Assembly (NCBI GenBank): GCA_003024985.2
Contig: PXIH01S0047512.1
From: Euperipatoides rowelli
Lineage: Eukaryota; Onychophora; Udeonychophora; Euonychophora; Peripatopsidae
Direction: 5' to 3' (one strand)
DNA length: 11,959 bases
Below are positions 1 to 8,720 of the stretch, one piece after another. The notes under the pieces were generated by a model that saw only the letters and a program-made list of their open reading frames with translations, did no database searches and was not told the DNA's origin. Each line of letters begins with the position of its first letter. Positions within the stretch are counted from its first letter, which is position 1. The translations under genes and the position numbers were made by a program.

Positions 1-653
1 TGTAGGATTTTAAGATATAATAGAGAAAGGGTTAAACATTCAAGAAATATAGCCTATATTTATATCTATTATATTTAATGTCTGTATTTGTTTTTTTAAT
101 ATCATAATATTTTATTTGGATCATTTCAAATATTTATTTATTGTGTATTTATTTGTATTCTCGCAAAGAATAAAAAAAAAAAAAAAAATCGTATGCATTT
201 ATGAATGAATGGTTAAGTATATTTGGTAGGGGGCGGGCGTGCTTTTGCCAGCATATTTGTATATATGCCAGACCAAATTTTGATAATTATTTAGTTGCTA
301 TTTATAAAGACAATTCAATCAATTTGTATCCTGTAAGTAGCCTATATAGCCTAATTCATTGTTTTGGAAATTGTATATGCAGTATATTTGCTACTAACGT
401 TGAAATTTGTATAAAGACTCACTCATGAACTATTTTATAATAATGAACTCTAAATGTCATTTTATCTTCAAATATGCTGTCGTTTAATATTTCATAATTA
501 ACGTCACTTGAAGATATGGATTATGTCATGTCTTCATAACCAATAATATTTTGCCATATCACAAACGCTGGAAGTCTATTTTACATGTTATTTAGCCAAT
601 ATCAACAAACGTATCAACAGGAAATAATGGAAGAACACGCCCACTAAAATTGG

Positions 654-687
654 TATAAATAGTTAGATTTTCAAGCATAAATCATCA
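654..687 (+). promoter_or_regulatory. TATA box and initiator-like site
   Basis: TATAAATA lies at 654-661, just downstream of a CACGCCCAC element (636-644). TCATCA at 682-687 sits at the spacing expected for an initiator. A short direct repeat of ATCATCAG and GGAGATC follows (681-707). This is a plausible RNA polymerase II core promoter and would be the U3/R boundary if the segment is an LTR. No coding sequence follows it closely. Confidence 0.35.
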
Positions 688-999
688 GGAGATCGGGAGA
701 TCATCAGATATATAAAGACCAACTGATCATTCCCTTGCAGGTCTTGTTCTGGTCATAACATCCGATCAGAGGGGAAGCAGCAAAGGCGGCCAAGCAGAAA
801 TAAGATCTACGGTCCTTGGTAAAGCCATCCNGTAAAGCTGAACCCNNTTNCTGATAAACAAAGACATTTCTCATTACACATACATTCTCACCACTGAATG
901 ATAATTTGTAAACTCCGGCAGAAAAATTAAATACAGACTTTCACGTACAAGAAAACTATGCAAGCATAATTCAATACAAAACTTAGGCTACAAACTTTC

Positions 1000-1005
1000 A
1001 ATAAA
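1000..1005 (+). terminator. Possible polyadenylation signal AATAAA
   Basis: AATAAA is followed 15-20 bp later by TGTGTTTC, a GT-rich element of the kind found downstream of cleavage sites. It lies about 320 bp after the candidate start site at 682, which would give an R region of plausible length. AATAAA is frequent by chance in DNA this AT-rich, so the call depends on the LTR interpretation. Confidence 0.25.
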
Positions 1006-1304
1006 AACTATTTTAAACCTGTGTTTCATTTATTATCATCATAGCAACTAATTGTCTTTTAAAGGTCTGGCAAAAGTATTTTTAATAAAAAAAAATTAAG
1101 CTTTCTGTATGTGTGTGCATTGGGAACTGAAGGGGAAATTTTATTAAAATCATATTATTTCATGTTTAGATAGGGATTTTGTTTGTTTAGTTAGGAGTTC
1201 AAAACATATAAATAACATTATATTTTGTTTATTGTGATAATTGTCTTTTTCATAATGCATTGCTAAATACCGCCACTGTGCTGGTGAGTAACCTCAATCC
1301 TACA

Positions 1305-1781
1305 ACCTATGACAAATATATATAAATAAATAATGTTTTAATTCAAAGATTTTGCTTTGGTTTCTCTAAATAATGCTATTCTTTACGATATGGTTTTGTA
1401 TTTTTCTTTACTTGTCAGATTGTCCTTTCCAGGCACGCGCGTCGGGCAGCGTACCTATCGAAACCAGACAGGGATAATAGAAATTAATTTTTCTTCCGTC
1501 CTTACCCTCTCTCGATTGTCTTGCTGTATTTCCACTAGTAGAATAGTTTTAGCATAGGATACAACAGTTTAAAATATACCATGGGAGTCACAGCCTTATC
1601 ATAGGAGTTTGGCACTCTTGATTTATGTTTTAACCTATGTAATGTACCATCATTATGTCAGTGGTGATTTTATAAGCTTTGTTGCCTAGTGTCCACCTGG
1701 GTGGTCCCTTAGGGTTGACCAGACCTAGCAGGGAGATCAATGGTGGCTTGGAAGAGTTTGTGTACATGAGCAGGTCTGTCC
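1305..1781. other. Intergenic, no gene recognised
   Basis: This stretch is AT-rich up to about 1660 and becomes markedly less AT-rich from about 1680. Short open frames exist on both strands (for example 1357-1557 plus and 1630-1854 minus), but neither resembles a family I know and neither has convincing codon structure. The 1680-1781 part leads into the direct repeat at 1782 and may belong to the same unidentified repeat. Confidence 0.5.
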
Positions 1782-1978
1782 GCTGGTATGCTACTGGACG
1801 CCTTGCGCTGACCAGAGAACATCGGCTGGCATGAGCTGTGATTATATACTGCATATACTTCCGAGCGAATTAGTATAGGATATTGTGCATGATTACATAT
1901 CTAAGTCTGCTGGTATGCTACCAGACGCTTCGCACAGACCAGAAAACATCNGTTGGCATAAATTGTAGTTATGTATGA
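1782..1978. repeat. Diverged direct repeat, two copies 127 bp apart
   Basis: Copy 1 (1782-1851) and copy 2 (1909-1978) both begin GCTGGTATGCTAC. They share a common order of words: GACGC, GACCAGA, AACATC, TTGGCAT or CTGGCAT, then TTAT. By eye roughly three quarters of about 70 positions agree, without large gaps. The copies are less AT-rich than their surroundings. Between them lies about 57 bp of unrelated AT-rich sequence. Each copy carries CTGGT near its start and ACCAG in its middle, so short hairpins are possible. The unit could belong to a tandem or satellite family or to a fragment of a non-autonomous transposon. I do not recognise it. One N falls in copy 2 (1951). Confidence 0.6.
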
Positions 1979-2196
1979 TATCAGATAGGATCAACTTAGT
2001 CAAATATCAATATAATTTTGTTCACAAACGAATGGGTATTTAAACGGTTCAGGGATATCCATAAGAGCAAATAATCACCGGCAAGATAGTATACATAGGC
2101 AAGAGTAGAAGCCAACATATCAGAGGGGAATTTTTTGGGGGGACAAACTGTGGATTCGGCACTAGCAACACCCACCACCATATTTTCTCAACTCAC

Positions 2197-2396
2197 CATT
2201 TTAACACCTGCATCTGTTTGACAAATGGACAGGATGACAGTTTTGCCGGCCTCAACCAAACCAAATCTAAAATTTGGGTGCCCTGCGCCAACCACATCCT
2301 TTCATAAATACAACCCAGCCGAACTGGCATATGATCAGAAGGAATCGGAAAATTAAGCAAAAGGGCATTCCTCCTGCTCAAACACACCAAACCCAG
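2197..2396 (-). other. Candidate exon (splice-bounded open frame), unidentified
   Basis: Read on the minus strand, a pyrimidine-rich stretch ending TTTGCTCAG precedes base 2396, and a consensus donor GTGAGT follows base 2197. The 200 bp between them is open in one frame for 66 codons plus two bases, and it is clearly less AT-rich than the flanks. The translation contains PIPSDHMPVRLG and VWLRPAKLSSCPF, which I cannot assign to a family. A second minus-strand frame, with one stop at the donor, continues into the open frame at 2181-1996, so the splice reading is not the only one. No neighbouring exon was found. It could be an isolated exon, a processed fragment of a repeat, or chance. Confidence 0.2.
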
Positions 2397-2811
2397 CTGA
2401 GCAAACAGAGATCAACCCATATGGAGATCCACAGGCTTATTTAAAGTGAGAGAAGAAGTTACCAAACCTTACCAAGATGACCTTAACATATTATTGTTCC
2501 TATTTTATTTGTTTATTTATCATGGATTCTTTTCCCGAGATAATATAATTAAATCATTATTTACTATGATAATGATTTGTTTGTATTTCTTTTTTTATTA
2601 TGAGAGATGGAAGATCGGACCTTTTTTTTTATTTGGAATATGACCAGTGGACAAAAACCTTTTTCTTACAGTGGACACTCTTTCTTTCTTACCGTTAGAG
2701 GAGAGAGTTTTTTTTTTTATTATTATTTTTCCCTTTAAAAATAGAAAACTAGGTGGGAGGATACACATATATTTAACAGTTGTGTTTTCAAAAAGAAAAA
2801 GTAATAGTAAA
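2397..2811. other. Intergenic, AT-rich with poly-T tracts
   Basis: This stretch holds T-rich homopolymer tracts (near 2590, 2621-2630 and 2708-2730) and no recognisable coding motif. Two open frames on the plus strand cover part of it, but their translations are dominated by Phe, Ile and Leu from low-complexity DNA. The 5' limit of the CR1-like fragment must lie near its right end. The missing endonuclease domain of that element would be expected here and was not found. Confidence 0.5.
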
Positions 2812-4261
2812 TCATGGTTTGGCTTAAAAATTCAAAATGCTATAATTTCACACAATAAATATTATGACAACAATGATATAGAGCAATATCCTGTTATGAA
2901 TAGAAAAGTAAAAGATTTAATTGCTGTTGCAAAAAAAAAAGGATATAGCAAGTTAGCCTTTGCATTTGATAATAAAGCACTTAACCTTTAATAGTGTTGT
3001 TAATAAATATACTGGATTGAATGAAGGTGTCCGGGAAGTGATTTTTCCTGATTTTGATGTTGAAAGCTCTATTGATTGGTCGGTATCTTTTTATAAGGAT
3101 ATTTTGAATCAACATTTACCAATCGCGACTGATGAACTACCTGATTATCTCCCAGGTTTGAATACAAAATCCATCACTGAAGCATTTTATATACCCAACT
3201 AAAGAAGGTGAAATCTACTGTATCTTCTGCCCCTGATGGTATCCCAAAACTTCATTATTATGAAAATATGCATTAGAGTTTTCCTATCCTATCACATTGA
3301 TTCTGAATAAATCTTTTTTATTGCAGGGTTATTGCCCTACATTGTGCAAAAATAATTATTTAATTACTATACCAAAAAAAAAAAAGTTGTTGTTTCTCTC
3401 TCTGACTTAAGATCGATTGTTCTATCATCCCCTTTGGTCAAGATTCTGGAGAAATTTATCACTGATGAATTACTAGCTGGAATTCATAATAAAATAGATA
3501 GCAGACAATTTGGTGATCTGCCCGGTATGTCGGCAGAACACTATCTTATTTTTTTACTTGGATAATGTCCATAAGTGCCTTGACAAAACTGGAAATCATG
3601 TGACTGCTATAATCACTGATTATAATAAGACATTCGATGCAGTTGACCATAATCTTTTCATGAGAAAATTGCTATCAATGGATGCTCCTCTTTCATTATG
3701 TAAATGGATATCTTCTTTTTTAAAGAAGGGATCACTAATCATGAAATGGAATAACTGCATTACAGATAAGGTTATATTTTGTTCTAAGGAGCTCCTCAAG
3801 GCTCAATACTTGGTGGAATTATTTTTTTCCATTACCGTATGGTAAAAGGCATTGCTTCTTCTTGGGCCTCTAGGATAAATTATGTTGATGAATTGACTCT
3901 TCTTTGTGTTCAATTTGGCAAAAGGGACAGTGTAGTGTACCCCAACAAATTGTTGACTCCCTTTATAGAGATTCATTTGAATCTAAGATGTCATTAAATG
4001 CTAGCAAATGTCAGTTTATGGTCCATTGTTTTACTAAAAAGCCAATTGAATTTGAGTTGAAAATTGGATCTGAATCCTTGTCTAGGGTAAATCAATGCAA
4101 AATTATAGGCATCATAATTCAAAAAAACCTCAAGTGGGACTCCTATATTAATTCTATTATTTCTAAAGCAAATAAAAAACTGTATATTTTATATAAATTA
4201 AGGAACTTAGGTATTAACCCTACTCTGTTAAATAGGGTCTATTGTATATACATTAGGTCTT
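2812..4261 (+). mobile_element. CR1-group non-LTR retrotransposon, truncated at both ends
   Basis: This is a plus-strand LINE fragment of about 1.45 kb carrying only the pre-RT linker and the reverse-transcriptase domain. The upstream apurinic endonuclease region is absent, as in the 5'-truncated copies usual for LINEs. The 3' part (RT thumb to 3' UTR) is lost where the tail of the minus-strand Tx1-like element begins. The RT wording (SSAPDGIP, DSRQFG, GAPQGSILGG, NLKWDSYI) fits the CR1/L2/Crack-like side of the LINE tree rather than L1. I cannot fix the family more closely without a tree. Heavy frame decay makes this an old copy. Confidence 0.8.
2812..4261 (+). pseudogene. Broken reverse transcriptase of CR1-like LINE
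   Basis: This is the remnant of an RNA-directed DNA polymerase used for target-primed reverse transcription. In order it shows: a linker starting SWFGLK (2812); an RT fingers block SSAPDGIP after LKKVKST (about 3199-3255); LRSIVLSS and KILEKFI (3409-3460); DSRQFG (about 3499); the motif A region TDYNKTFDAVDH (about 3615-3650), which keeps its catalytic Asp; GAPQGSILGG (3788-3817); and the catalytic box NYVDE (3878-3892), where the second Asp has become Glu. It ends with the thumb block CKIIG...NLKWDSYI and YCIYIRS. The blocks fall in all three frames, and stops separate them. One shift is at the A12 run 3374-3385 and another lies just before GAPQG. The altered YVDD box and the frameshifts make activity impossible. 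Confidence 0.8.
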
Positions 4262-4488
4262 TTTTAATATTATTTTTATTATAAAACAAAAAACATTTAC
4301 AGTATAAAAATCAAAATTATACATTCAATTTTGACCCATTCCATATTATTTAAAAGAAAAAACAAGAACTAAAATAAAAACTTCACAAAGTGAACACATA
4401 ATACAGTCCCTATCAAAACATATAATCCAGGAAAAAAGGAACATACCCGAGAAAAAAAACCCAGTAAAAACCCAAACTCATCCACCCT
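4262..4488 (-). other. 3' UTR and A-rich tail of the Tx1-like LINE
   Basis: After the ORF2 stop about 227 bases of AT-rich sequence run to the boundary with the CR1-like copy. On the minus strand an AATAAA (4280-4275) is followed by an A-rich run that ends at 4262. The next base begins recognisable CR1-like coding sequence in the other direction. That sharp change of identity is what fixes the 3' end. Confidence 0.6.
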
Positions 4489-7400
4489 TCAGATTTGTAT
4501 AACAACCTGCATATCCCAAAGAGATGACAAAATCTTGTCATCTAAAAAAAAAAAAATATTTTTTTAATCTCAAAGTGAACAGCATTTAAAAATTCAGCAA
4601 AACCTTTCTCTGGTTTTAGTCCCAGAAAAACTATCTTGCACCTAACTTTCCAAAGTAAAAAAAAAAAATAACATATATTTTTTAACTCTCTGAACCACAC
4701 CAGAAAAAGGCTTTTTTTTCCTAAACTACTCTTAAATTATACTTATGCCACATCTTAACCAGAACTAACCCCATATATTCCCTGCGCTTCAAACATTCCC
4801 AAAATAAATGATCCTGTCCCTCAAACTGCTCACAACCCAAAGGCAACTTACATTGTATGTTTTAATGACTCCCATTTTGTACAACCTTTCTTTAAAAGGT
4901 AAAATTCTAAAATAAAACTTAATCATAAAGTTCTGGAAATTACCTTTAGAATGGAGCACAATAACATTTTGTAAATTAATTTGAGAGTTTCTATAACCAT
5001 TAAGCTTCTCCTTATCCCAAATGGTGAGTTTAGCTAACTGCCTATAAGAAATTTTATCCCCACCCTCCCATACCTGCCTAACTTCCTCAAAAATCCTAAG
5101 CCAAACAGCAAGCAATGAACTGTTGTTCAAAGATCCAGCTTTTAACAATTTACTCAATATTGGATCATAAAAAATATTTGACAAAACAAAATTATAAGTA
5201 ACTACTTTATTCAAAGTTATAAGCTTAATTAAACCAAACCCACCATTTTAACATCTAATAACAACCTTGTCATTAGATAAATATTTACACTTACCAAAAA
5301 TACAGTTTTGTATAACTCTGTTATACTTTTTAACAAATGTATTACTGATAAAAACAAAAGGCAAATAATAAATAAACTTAGATACTATAAACATGTTCAC
5401 TAACCTCACTCTTTCTAACCACCCTTGATATATAAAAAATATACTCTTTGCAATAGATTCAATTTTAGTAGACTTTGCTTCCAAATACTTTTTCAAAAGA
5501 ACCTTGGAATTTACCAACGGATAAGGAATTCCCAATATAAGATAATGACTACCCTTCATTTCCCGATACTGCAGAGCTCGCCCCCTATTCACATCCAAGA
5601 TATAAGTTCATATAACTCTTGTCAAAATTAACCTTAACCCCAGAAAACAGACATATAAAAACTCCAAATTTTATATACAGTAGCAATTTGCTCCCTAGAC
5701 ATTAACAATAACATTAATATCATCAATATATGATATAAAGTTCACCTTTATATCATATGGAGGGTTTGTTTACACTTTTAAAGAGATCTGCTGGGGAGTT
5801 GGGTATAAATTTTTAATAAATTATTAATTTATTAAAAATCCATACCCCACCCCCCCAGCATATCTCTTTAAAAGTGTAAACAAATCACCCATATAAAGTG
5901 TATACAAGATTGCAGATAATGGATACCCCTGTAGGACACAATCACTCACCCTATCAAAATACAAGAACATCTTCTTATTAATAAATGCAAGTGATTTATT
6001 TCTAAACAGAATCATTATTAATCTGGAGGTCTTATTGGACCTGACATTTTTAAAAGCATACTCTAAATAAGATACATTTCATATATAAATGCACTAGACA
6101 TGTCCACTTTAATAACAAATGTCTCAGAATGACTCTTAGAATGTTTTAAACTGAAAACTGCATGCAACAACATTAGAGCCTTAGAAATAGGTCTTCCCTT
6201 GATAGCAGAAACACCCTCTGAGAGAAGCTTCTCCATCAAAGGTGAAATATGCCCCAACAAAATTTTTTGAATTACTTTAACATCAGCATTTTTTTTTTGC
6301 AATGTCAGTAATATAAGCATTAACATCACAACCCCCTCCCCCCTTCGGAATAATTTTAACAAATGCAGCATTATGATCAACCATAATATCATCACTCAAC
6401 AAACTGCTAAATAAATAATTCACATATCTAATTAAACATTCTATGCTTAGGATTCATTGTTTTATAAAATGAATAACCCAGTCCATCAGGCCCAGGAGCA
6501 AACTTAGATCTCAACGACTTGATAGCAATCACCGATTCATCAATTGCAATATCTCGATCCAAAATGAGAGAATCTTTTGAAATCATAACATTTTTCAATA
6601 AAAAAATGTATACTTAGGTAATTTATCGCATATATTATAGAAAACAGGATTCCTTTTGTTCTTGAACAAACAAGTCAATTCAGAAATGAAACAGGACTGT
6701 GCTTTCCTCACAATCTCTAAATCATTTTCTATCAATGCATCATCAATTTTTAACACATGAATATTATATGCTTTGTTTCTCTTCCTCAATAAAGAAACCA
6801 ATTTCCATTTTGGTGAATGAATAGTAGAATAAATTCCTTTCCTAAATTTTAATAAAATAGGTTACCTAAATATTCATTCCTGTACTTCAATCACAAAACA
6901 GCATCTTTCGAAGAGACAGACCTTTAATCAAGAAATTAATCAACCTATTATTTTCTTCATTCTCAATATTAATAGCCTTCTTCTCAGATAACTTTGTTTT
7001 AACTATAAACTCATATGCAGCAGACTTGAACAGTATCCACTTTAAGTAAGGATTAATCAAATCACTTTTTTCCAAGGCTATCGTAGATGACAAAACACCA
7101 AATTTTTCCATCATAACTTCATACCAGTGCGGGGAAATTCCTCTTTGAAAAAACTTATCATTATTAACATTATCAATACACAAGAGCTTCATCATAACAT
7201 GGTCAATAAACGGTATAACTCGTAATTTAGCTCACAATCAAAATAAAAATTCTCAGAAATCAATACCCGGTCAAGCCTATTCCCCGACCCACAGTCCCTT
7301 CACAATATGTCCCATATTCTTGACTACTGCTAGTTCCGTCAAATTAAATCTCTCCATAAATTTTAAAATAACACTTTCTTTGTATATAATGTTATAATCA

Positions 7401-7834
7401 CCAATAACAAATACATTGTTAATAGTCTCCTTTAATAATCCATACAACGTGGAATAAAATTAAACCCTAAGCATAGACAAAATAGGGGCATGAATATTAA
7501 AAAATGTAAAAAGTCTATCGTGACTATAAATATCCAAACAAATAATATTTTCACCAATATTCCTAAACGATTTCATCAAATGAAAAATCTTCTTGGATAT
7601 CAGTATCGCCAAACCCTGATGACAACTATTCAGACGATTCTCATAAACAACATAATCAGAAATAATAAAATTCCATACAAAATTGTCATCCATTCTTCTT
7701 CACTGAGTCTTCTGCAATAACAAAATATTAGGAGATAAACGAGTTACATACTTTAAAATAATTAATGCAGTTTTCTTTAAATTCAATGATCTAACATTGA
7801 TAGAATAAACCATCAAAAAAAGAGAGCTAACCAT
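4489..7834 (-). pseudogene. Broken ORF2 (endonuclease-reverse transcriptase) of Tx1-like LINE
   Basis: ORF2 protein nicks the target and copies element RNA into it. I chose the ATG at 7834 because it is 13 bases past the ORF1 stop and is followed by YSINVRSLN, the usual endonuclease opening. The endonuclease then shows LLQKTQ (the expected catalytic Glu of the QET motif is Lys), GDYN (7402-7391), GSGNRLDRVLIS (7290-7255) and the catalytic DH (7204-7199). The reverse transcriptase shows SKFAPGPDGL (to 6479), VDMSSAF (6107-6087), QGYPLSAILY (5931-5902) and YIDD (5730-5719). Next come YQGWLERVRLVN and NGGFGLI (5247-5227), and a C-terminal C-x5-C-x7-H-x4-C motif (4852-4793). The last codons end at a TGA at 4489-4491. 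Breaks include TGA 7700-7702, TAA 7460-7462, TAG near 5680, TAA 5248-5250, and shifts near 7340, 7210, the A10 run 6298-6289 and 4850. Confidence 0.8.
5765..5884. repeat. Imperfect palindrome (inverted duplication) inside the Tx1-like RT
   Basis: The left arm (5765-5821) is the reverse complement of the right arm (5827-5884), around a 5-base loop TATTA. The innermost 13 bases pair perfectly, as do the outer 23 from TTTGTTTACACTTTTAAAG onward. In between are about six mismatches and one indel. The right arm is genuine coding sequence of the reverse transcriptase, between QGYPLSAILY and YIDD. Removing the left arm brings the flanking coding blocks to the spacing normal for this family. The left arm therefore looks like an extra inverted copy. 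Confidence 0.85.
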
Positions 7835-7847
7835 AATAACACAAAAA

Positions 7848-8720
7848 CTAACTACCCTTTGCATCATTATTGTTGGAGGCTTTCAAATCAAAATCCAACA
7901 AAACGTTCTTAGTTTCAACAATTCTTACCATTAAATTATTTTTATCTCCATCATTATCATTAAAATCACTTTTATTATCCAACATGTCCTTCATTTGTTT
8001 CCTCTTACTTCTTCTCAGCACATTAATATTTGAAGGTAAAGAACTTTCATATTCTGCTTTAGTAACCATCTCAGGGAAGACACAGGTGTAGCCAGCGCCT
8101 CCAACTCCTGCTAAAGCTTAAAGTTGGGGTCAGAAAATAGATTATCCTTATCCAGAAACATAGGAGGACCCTCCATCTGTTTATCACTTTCACATCCTAG
8201 TTTATTATCGGCCTCAGGAACACCATCCTCAAGTAGAGCAATATTCCCATCATTCACAGAATCAATCAACTTTTCTTCATTAACATTATTTTTCTTTAAT
8301 ATGTTAGAGTAAAGAAATATTTTTTTTATCTTCACAATTCTCATGATCACCAGCAAATGGTTCAAGGCACTACTTGCATCTCCTAAATTTACACTCAGCA
8401 GACTTAAGCCTGACCTGTCTACAAGAGAGACAGATTGGTTCTCTAGCCCTGATCGAAACGAGCACTGTGATACCCCAAATGTTCATAATATGAGGAATCG
8501 TTTCCACATGTGTTCCAGATCTTAATACGGCCTTCCCCTTCCCCAAAGTCACATTTGATTTAAAGTTCATATCGCTCAAGACTTTATTTGTCATCCGATT
8601 TACAAAAATTATTTATGCAGAACTGTATTAATCTGATAAACTTTATTATAAATTCAATTAAACTCTAGATCATGCCAGAAAATTTTTGTAGCAGCTTTTG
8701 ATCCATACTGTATATGCTCT
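7848..8720 (-). pseudogene. Broken ORF1 (nucleic-acid-binding protein) of Tx1-like LINE
   Basis: In this group ORF1 encodes an RNA-binding chaperone that packages element RNA with ORF2 protein. The clearest piece is 8594-8370. It has THVETIPHIMNIWG, then a CCHC-type knuckle at 8432-8391 of the form C-x2-C-x4-L-x4-C, in which the expected His is Leu. A further Cys-rich segment (CKFRRCK, stop, CLEPFAGDHENC) continues in the same frame. After a shift comes a long acidic, Asp/Glu/Asn-rich tail (8365-8111), and then a basic patch RRSKRKQ in the final piece (8069-7848). That piece ends with a TAG at 7848-7850. Upstream of 8594, short in-family-looking pieces reach about 8700 in another frame, so the start is not defined. 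At least one stop and two frameshifts disable it. Confidence 0.65.

Larger units (their letters stand above)
1..1304 (+). mobile_element. Putative solo LTR (LTR retrotransposon remnant)
   Basis: The segment begins TGTAGGATT at base 1 and ends AATCCTACA at 1296-1304. This is a 9-bp perfect inverted repeat with the TG...CA ends typical of long terminal repeats. Inside, in the order expected of an LTR, are a TATA box with an initiator-like TCATCA 28 bp downstream (654-687) and an AATAAA with a following GT-rich stretch (1000-1025). An A17 run lies at 172-188, and all but one of the window's N bases fall here (831, 846-847, 850). No gag, pol or primer-binding site follows 1304, so a solo LTR or a 3' LTR is more likely than a full element. 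The window starts exactly at the putative end, so a target-site duplication cannot be tested. A chance 9-bp match is possible, and plain intergenic DNA is the alternative. Confidence 0.35.
4262..8720 (-). mobile_element. L1/Tx1-like non-LTR retrotransposon, nearly complete
   Basis: This is a minus-strand LINE of about 4.4 kb, with its 5' end near 8720 (uncertain) and its 3' end at about 4262. It has the two-ORF layout of the L1/Tx1 group: ORF1 with a CCHC knuckle, then ORF2 with endonuclease, reverse transcriptase and a C-terminal CCHC motif. ORF2 begins 13 bases after the ORF1 stop. The 3' end is short and A-rich, with AATAAA 13 bases before the boundary. The Tx1 assignment rests on the PHIMNIWG plus CLSC arrangement of ORF1 and on the ORF2 wording GSGNRLDRVLIS, SKFAPGPDGL and QGYPLSAILY. 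Many stops and frameshifts make it defective. It abuts the CR1-like copy at 4261/4262 in opposite orientation. Confidence 0.8.

Noticed and set aside
201-428. 75-codon open frame near the left end
   Set aside because: There is no recognisable family, composition matches its surroundings, and it lies inside the LTR-like segment upstream of its promoter.
1-1304. DNA transposon with 9-bp terminal inverted repeats
   Set aside because: No transposase frame is present, and TG...CA ends with internal TATA and AATAAA fit an LTR better. It was not excluded outright because flanking duplications cannot be seen.
1782-1978. CRISPR array or phage attachment repeat
   Set aside because: There are only two diverged copies and no spacers of regular length, and the setting is eukaryotic.
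7490-8312. Plus-strand open frames opposite the Tx1-like element
   Set aside because: They are shadows of the minus-strand ORF1 and ORF2, whose motifs are clear.
2812-8594. A domesticated or bacterial-type reverse transcriptase system such as a retron or group II intron
   Set aside because: The linked domains (APE-type endonuclease, RT, C-terminal CCHC, ORF1 with zinc knuckle) are those of LINEs. Both copies carry stops and frameshifts with no sign of a preserved frame.
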